A stretch of DNA of 64,000 nt from Lepus europaeus (lineage: Eukaryota; Chordata; Mammalia; Lagomorpha; Leporidae). Both the position numbers and the translations under genes were made by a program. Below are positions 59,889 through 64,000 of the stretch, piece after piece. Position 1 is the first letter of the stretch; every line of letters begins with the position of its first letter. The stretch is taken from contig NC_084831.1 in NCBI RefSeq assembly GCF_033115175.1, forward strand, positions 42,750,002 to 42,814,001, written 5' to 3'. Below the pieces are notes generated by a model, which ran no database searches, had not been told where the DNA came from, and saw nothing but the letters and a program-made list of their open reading frames with translations.

Positions 59889-60005
59889 ACTTGCGGCCAC
59901 TTGGGGAGTGAACCAATGAAAGGAATAACTTTCTCTCTGTCTCTCTTTCTCTCACTGTCTGTAATTCTGCCTGTCAAATAAATAAAATCTTTAAAAACAA
60001 ACAAG
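59889..60005 (+). mobile_element. C-SINE 3' fragment
   Basis: TTGCGGCCACTTGGGGAGTG, (CT)n, AAATAAATAAAATCTTTAAA; 5' truncated, inside the L1M. Confidence 0.8.
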
Positions 60006-60246
60006 CAAAAAAATTAAAATGCTTCTGTGTGCCAACAGACAGTATCAACAGAAAAGGGTTAATTTATGAAATGGGGGAAAATATTTGCAAAATATCTATT
60101 TAAGAAGTTATTATCCAGAGTATATAAATAACTCCTAAAACCTAACAAAAACACAAACAACTCAATTTAAAAATGGACAAAGAACTTAAATAGAAATTCT
60201 CTGCACAGGATATGCAAATGGACAATATGCATATGAAAGGATGCTC

Positions 60247-60905
60247 AGGGTCCAGTGTTAAGCCACTGCTGGCACCCCATGATCCACTTTTTTTTTTAAA
60301 AGATTTATTTATTTTTTTGAAAGTCAGAGTTACAGAGAAAAAGAATGAGACACACACGCACACAGATCTTCCATCTGCTGCTTCACTCCCCAAATGGCTG
60401 CAATGGCTACGGCTGAGCCAGGCAAAAGCCAGGAGAAATGGCTCATTTGGGTCTCCCACTCGGGTGGTAGGGGTCCAAGCATTTGGGCCATCCTCCCCGG
60501 CTTCCCCAGACTGTCAGCAGGGAACGGGATTGGAAGTGGAGTGTCCAGGACTTGAACCAGCATGCATTTGAGATGATGGCATTGAAGAAGGCTCCCATTT
60601 GGGATGATGGTATTGCAGGTGGTGGCTTAACCAATTATACCGCAATGCTGGTGCCTATATGGGATGCTGGCACCACAGTGGTGGCTTTACTGGCTACACC
60701 ACAATGCCATCCCCCATGCTCCACTTCTGATCTAGTTCCCTAGTAATGTAACTGCAAAGGCAGCAGTTGGGCTCCTGGCTTCCACCTGGCCATTGAAGCC
60801 ATTTGGAGAGTGAATTAGTAAATGGAAGATCTCTCTCTGTCTCTGTCTCTCCCTCTCTCTAATTCTGCCTTTCAAAGACATAAAATAAAAATCTTTTTTA
60901 AAGAT
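60247..60905 (+). mobile_element. C-SINE inside L1M, split by a minus SINE
   Basis: The head GGTCCAGTGTTAAGCCACTG lies at 60249-60289 and the rest, TCTGATCTAGTTCCC to an AAATAAAAATC tail, at 60727-60905. Confidence 0.82.
60290..60714 (-). mobile_element. C-SINE with tandemly repeated head, third nest level
   Basis: AAAAGATTTATTTATTTTTT start. The usual end segment (GGGATG..GGC..GGTGGCTTAACC) occurs about three times: 60561-60592 partial, 60593-60655 and 60656-60714. Imperfect target duplication CATGATCCACTT / CATGCTCCACTT at 60278-60289 and 60715-60726. Confidence 0.85.
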
Positions 60906-61659
60906 GTTAAAATCCCCAAATGTAAGGGTTGCCAAGCATGTAGAGAAATTGGAATGCTAGTGCACTGTTGGTAGTAATGTAAAATGTGGAAAATAGTATG
61001 GTAGTTTCTCAAAGAGTCAGAAATAGAATTACCATATGATCCAGTATTTTTTCTGGAATTCTACCCAAAAGTAATGAAAGCAAGGAATCAGATTATTTGT
61101 ATACTCATGTTCATAACATCATTATTCATAAAAACATGGAAGCAACCCAAGTAAGTATATATTAACAGATGAAGATAAACAAAATGTGATATAGACATAT
61201 GTTAATAATATTCAATTTTTAAAAGGCAGGAATCCTGACACATGCTACAACACAGATGTACCCTGAGGACATCTTGCTAAGTGAAATAAGTGAGTCATAT
61301 AAGGACAAACACTTTTGACTACACCTACACAAAGTAACTGAAGTAGTCAGAATTATAGAGACAGAAAACCGAATGATGGTTGCTGGGGTTTGGTGAGAGG
61401 GAAGAGGAGAAATTATTGTTTAATGGGTACAGAATTTTAGTTCTGGAAAGGGATGATGGTGATAACTGCACAACAATGTGAATGTACTTAACGTCACCGA
61501 ACTGTACATTTAAAAATGGTTAAATAGTAAACTCTGTTAATATATTCTACCACCATATTTTTAAAAATCACTTACCAGAACAAAGTAAAGAATATCCACC
61601 CTCCCTCCCCCCAAACCGAGTCTCATTTACTGAGTTTCCTTTATATGCTCTCTGAAGAG

Positions 61660-62290
61660 ACATTCATTTATTCAATAATACTATATGCCCAGGCAAATTT
61701 TCAGGTTCTTGGACTGTAGCAGTGAAAATAAAGACCTTAGTTCCTTGTGGATCTTAAATTCTAGTAGGAAGAGGAGACAAACAAGAGAAAAACAAAGTAA
61801 CTTAAATAGTTTACTGAAAAGTCCTAATGAAAGAAGAAACACCAGAAAGGTAACCTAAGGGTGCTTGGCTGGGTTACCTGTACATGACTGATAGGGCGGC
61901 CAGAATAAGCCTTGCAGAGAAACTAACATCTGAAGCCAAGTTTTGTTAGAAGTACTGGCGATCATCAAATGAAAACATGCAGAAGGGTCATCCCAGGAAG
62001 AGGAAGTAGCTAGTGAAAGGCCTAAAGAAACACCAGGACCAACAGCCAATCAATAGCAAGGCCAGTGTGGCTGGAACAGAGTGCAAAGGGGGAAACAAGA
62101 TACTGTTAGAAAGGTATAGGCCACTGTAAGGCTATTACCAGCTATAATTTGAAGGTGAATCTGAAAGAACTCCTGATAGACTAGAGATGGAGTAAAGAGC
62201 CAAGGCTGATTCTAAGGTTTTAGGTCTGGGCAAATTAAAGATGAAGTTGCTATGACTAAAATAGGGAAGCTCTAAGAGAAAATATTTGGG
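61660..62290 (+). repeat. Ancient dispersed repeat, copy 2
   Basis: TTCATTTATTCAATAATACT, GGCCAGTGTGGCTGGAACAG and TCTAAGGTTTTAGGTCTGGG align in order with the same unnamed old repeat as 32450-33010. Confidence 0.5.
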
Positions 62291-62770
62291 AAGAAAGATT
62301 AGGTGTTTGATGTTAAGACAGCTAGCATCAAATTGCATGGGGAAAAACTGGAAGCATTTCCACTGAGCCCTGGAACCAGGCAAAGATGCCCACTTTCACC
62401 ATCACTGTTCAATATAGTTCTGGAAATTTTAGTCAGAGCCATTAGACAAGAAAAAGATATCAAAGGGATACAAATGCGAAAGGAGGAAGTTCAATTATCC
62501 CTGTTTGCAGATGATATGAACCTACAGAAAGGGGAACCAAGAGATTCCACTGAGATTATTGGAACGCATAGAAAGTTTGGCAAAGTTGCAGGATATAAAA
62601 TCAACACTCAAAAATCAGTAGCCTTTGTATACACAAACAATGCCGTGGCTGAGAAAGAACTTGTAAGGTCAGTACCATCCATAATAGCTACAAAAAAATT
62701 TAAATACCTTGGGATAAATTTAACCAAGGATGGGAAAGATCTCTACAAAGAAAATTATAAAACATTAAGG

Positions 62771-63136
62771 AGGTCGGCGCCGTGGCCCACTTGGCTAATC
62801 TTCTGCCTGTGGCGCCAACACCCAGGGTTCTTGTCCCGGTTGGGGCGCCGGATTCTGTCCTGGTTGCTCCTCTTCCAGTCCAGCTCTCTGCTGTGGCCCG
62901 GGAGGGCAGTGGAGGATGGCCCAAGTGCTTGGGTCCCTGCACCCGCATGGGAGACTGGGAAGAAGCACCCGGCTTCTGGCTTCAGATCAGCACAGCGCCG
63001 GCCGTGGTGGCCATTAGGGGAGTGAACCAATGGAAGGAAGACCTTTCTCTCTGTCTCTCTCTCACTATCTATAACTCTCTCTCTGTCTCTCTCTCTCACT
63101 GTCTAACTCTGCCTGTTAAAAAAAAAAAAAAAAGAC
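62771..63136 (+). mobile_element. C-SINE, young, at an L1 internal deletion
   Basis: AGGTCGGCGCCGTGGCCCAC head, (CT)n and A tail. No target duplication is visible: left flank AAAACATTAAGG, right flank GACACATTACC. Confidence 0.95.
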
Positions 63137-63421
63137 ACATTACCAGGCAGTTATAATCAAAACAGATTGGTACCACAAGAACAGACACATTGACCAATGG
63201 AACAGACTAGAAATCCTGGAAATTAATCCGCACATCTACAACCAACTAACATTTGACAAACGAGCTAAAATCACTCCCTGATGAAAGGACAGTCTCATCA
63301 ACAAATGGTGCTGGGAAAACTATATCTCTGCATATAGAAATATGAAACAAGACCCCTACCTTAAACGCTATACAAAGAGCAACTCACAATGGATCACGGA
63401 CCTAAATTAAGACCTGAAACC

Positions 63422-63765
63422 GGCCGGCGCCGTGGCTCAACAGGCTAATCCTCCGCCTTGCGGCGCCGGCACACCGGGTTCTAGTCCCGGTCGGGGCACC
63501 GATCCTGTCCCGGTTGCCCCTCTTCCAGGCCAGCTCTCTGCTGTGGCCAGGGAGTGCAGTGGAGGATGGCCCAAGTGTTTGGGCTCTGCACCCCATGGGA
63601 GACCAGGAGAAGCACCTGGCTCCCGCCATCGGAACAGCGCGGTGCGCCGGCCGCAGCGCGCTACCGCGGCGGCCATTAGAGGGTGAACCAACGGCAAAGG
63701 AAGACCTTTCTCTCTCTCTCTCTCTCTCACTGTCCACTCTGCCTGTCAAAAAAATTAAAAAAATT

Positions 63766-63796
<31 letters not shown>

Positions 63797-63799
63797 AAA
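63422..63799 (+). mobile_element. C-SINE, youngest-looking, with exact target-site duplication
   Basis: GGCCGGCGCCGTGGCTCAAC head with a nearly intact GC-rich body, and a long A-rich tail. The duplication AAGACCTGAAACC is at 63409-63421 and 63800-63812, inside the L1. Confidence 0.97.
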
Positions 63800-64000
63800 A
63801 AGACCTGAAACCATCAAATTACTAGAAAAAAAATAGGGAAACACTGCAAGACATCGGCATAGGCAAAGATTTCTTGGATAAGATCCCAGCAGCACAGGCA
63901 ATACAGGCAAAAATAGACAACTGGGATTACATCACACTAAGAAGATTCTGCACAGCAAAGGAAACACTCAACAAAGAGGCAACTGACAGAATGGAAGAAA

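Larger units (their letters stand above)
59633..61565 (+). mobile_element. Old L1 (L1M), ORF2 end and 3' UTR, with nested SINEs
   Basis: Segments 59633-59888 (ATAGATCAATGGAACAAAAC, AATGGTGCTGGGAAAACTAG), 60006-60246 (AAAATGGACAAAGAACTTAA) and 60906-61565 (TTACCATATGATCCAGTATT to AACTGTACATTTAAAAATGG) run in L1 order. Many stops disrupt the ORF2 frame. Confidence 0.85.
62312..64000 (+). mobile_element. L1 ORF2 fragment, relatively young, runs off the right edge
   Basis: From 62318 to 62770 the plus frame is open and encodes reverse-transcriptase sequence: [20 protein letters not shown], the catalytic SLFADDMNL (the FADD form of the YxDD site), and [20 protein letters not shown]. After a SINE it resumes much further along ORF2 (CAGTTATAATCAAAACAG, AATGGTGCTGGGAAAACTAT), interrupted again at 63422-63799. 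The second part has stops and frame breaks, and sequence between the halves is missing. It is opposite in strand to EPS15. It is a dead copy. Confidence 0.92.

Overview
This is a mammalian nuclear genome window, almost certainly from a lagomorph and most likely rabbit (Oryctolagus). About sixty copies of a roughly 300-350 bp tRNA-headed SINE of the lagomorph-specific C-SINE type are spread through it, and they make up close to 30 percent of the bases. Older MIR, L2, L1M and DNA-transposon remnants fill much of the rest. Coding sequence is sparse and split into short exons with GT..AG borders. No bacterial, phage or viral gene was seen.

Two protein-coding genes are present, both on the minus strand and arranged head to tail. 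The right part (about 41.5 kb to beyond the right edge) is the 3' end of EPS15: four coding exons (188 residues plus stop), the stop codon, a 3' UTR of about 2.3 kb and poly(A) signals. They encode the DPF-motif, proline-rich and ubiquitin-interacting C-terminus of this endocytic adaptor. The left part (33.7 kb to beyond the left edge) is the 5' half of TTC39A. Seven shared exons (267-14184) give 205 codons of continuous frame, preceded by three candidate alternative first coding exons at 33.66, 22.17 and 14.45 kb. All three end in the same splice phase, and two lie in CpG-rich promoter-like DNA. The remaining TTC39A exons lie left of the window and the upstream EPS15 exons lie right of it. 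The gap between the EPS15 poly(A) site and the most upstream TTC39A first exon is about 7.8 kb.

The introns and intergenic DNA record layered retrotransposition: SINEs inside SINEs, an L1 3' end inside a SINE tail, a three-level nest in an old L1 at 59.6-61.6 kb, and a relatively young L1 ORF2 fragment running off the right edge with two SINEs in it. A 0.73 kb polypyrimidine tract lies in a TTC39A intron. The EPS15 3' end is a 6.8 kb stretch without SINEs. I found no sign of an undescribed biological system. The most useful observations are the three phase-matched first exons of TTC39A, a triple CACGTG array beside exon 2, and the nested-repeat histories.
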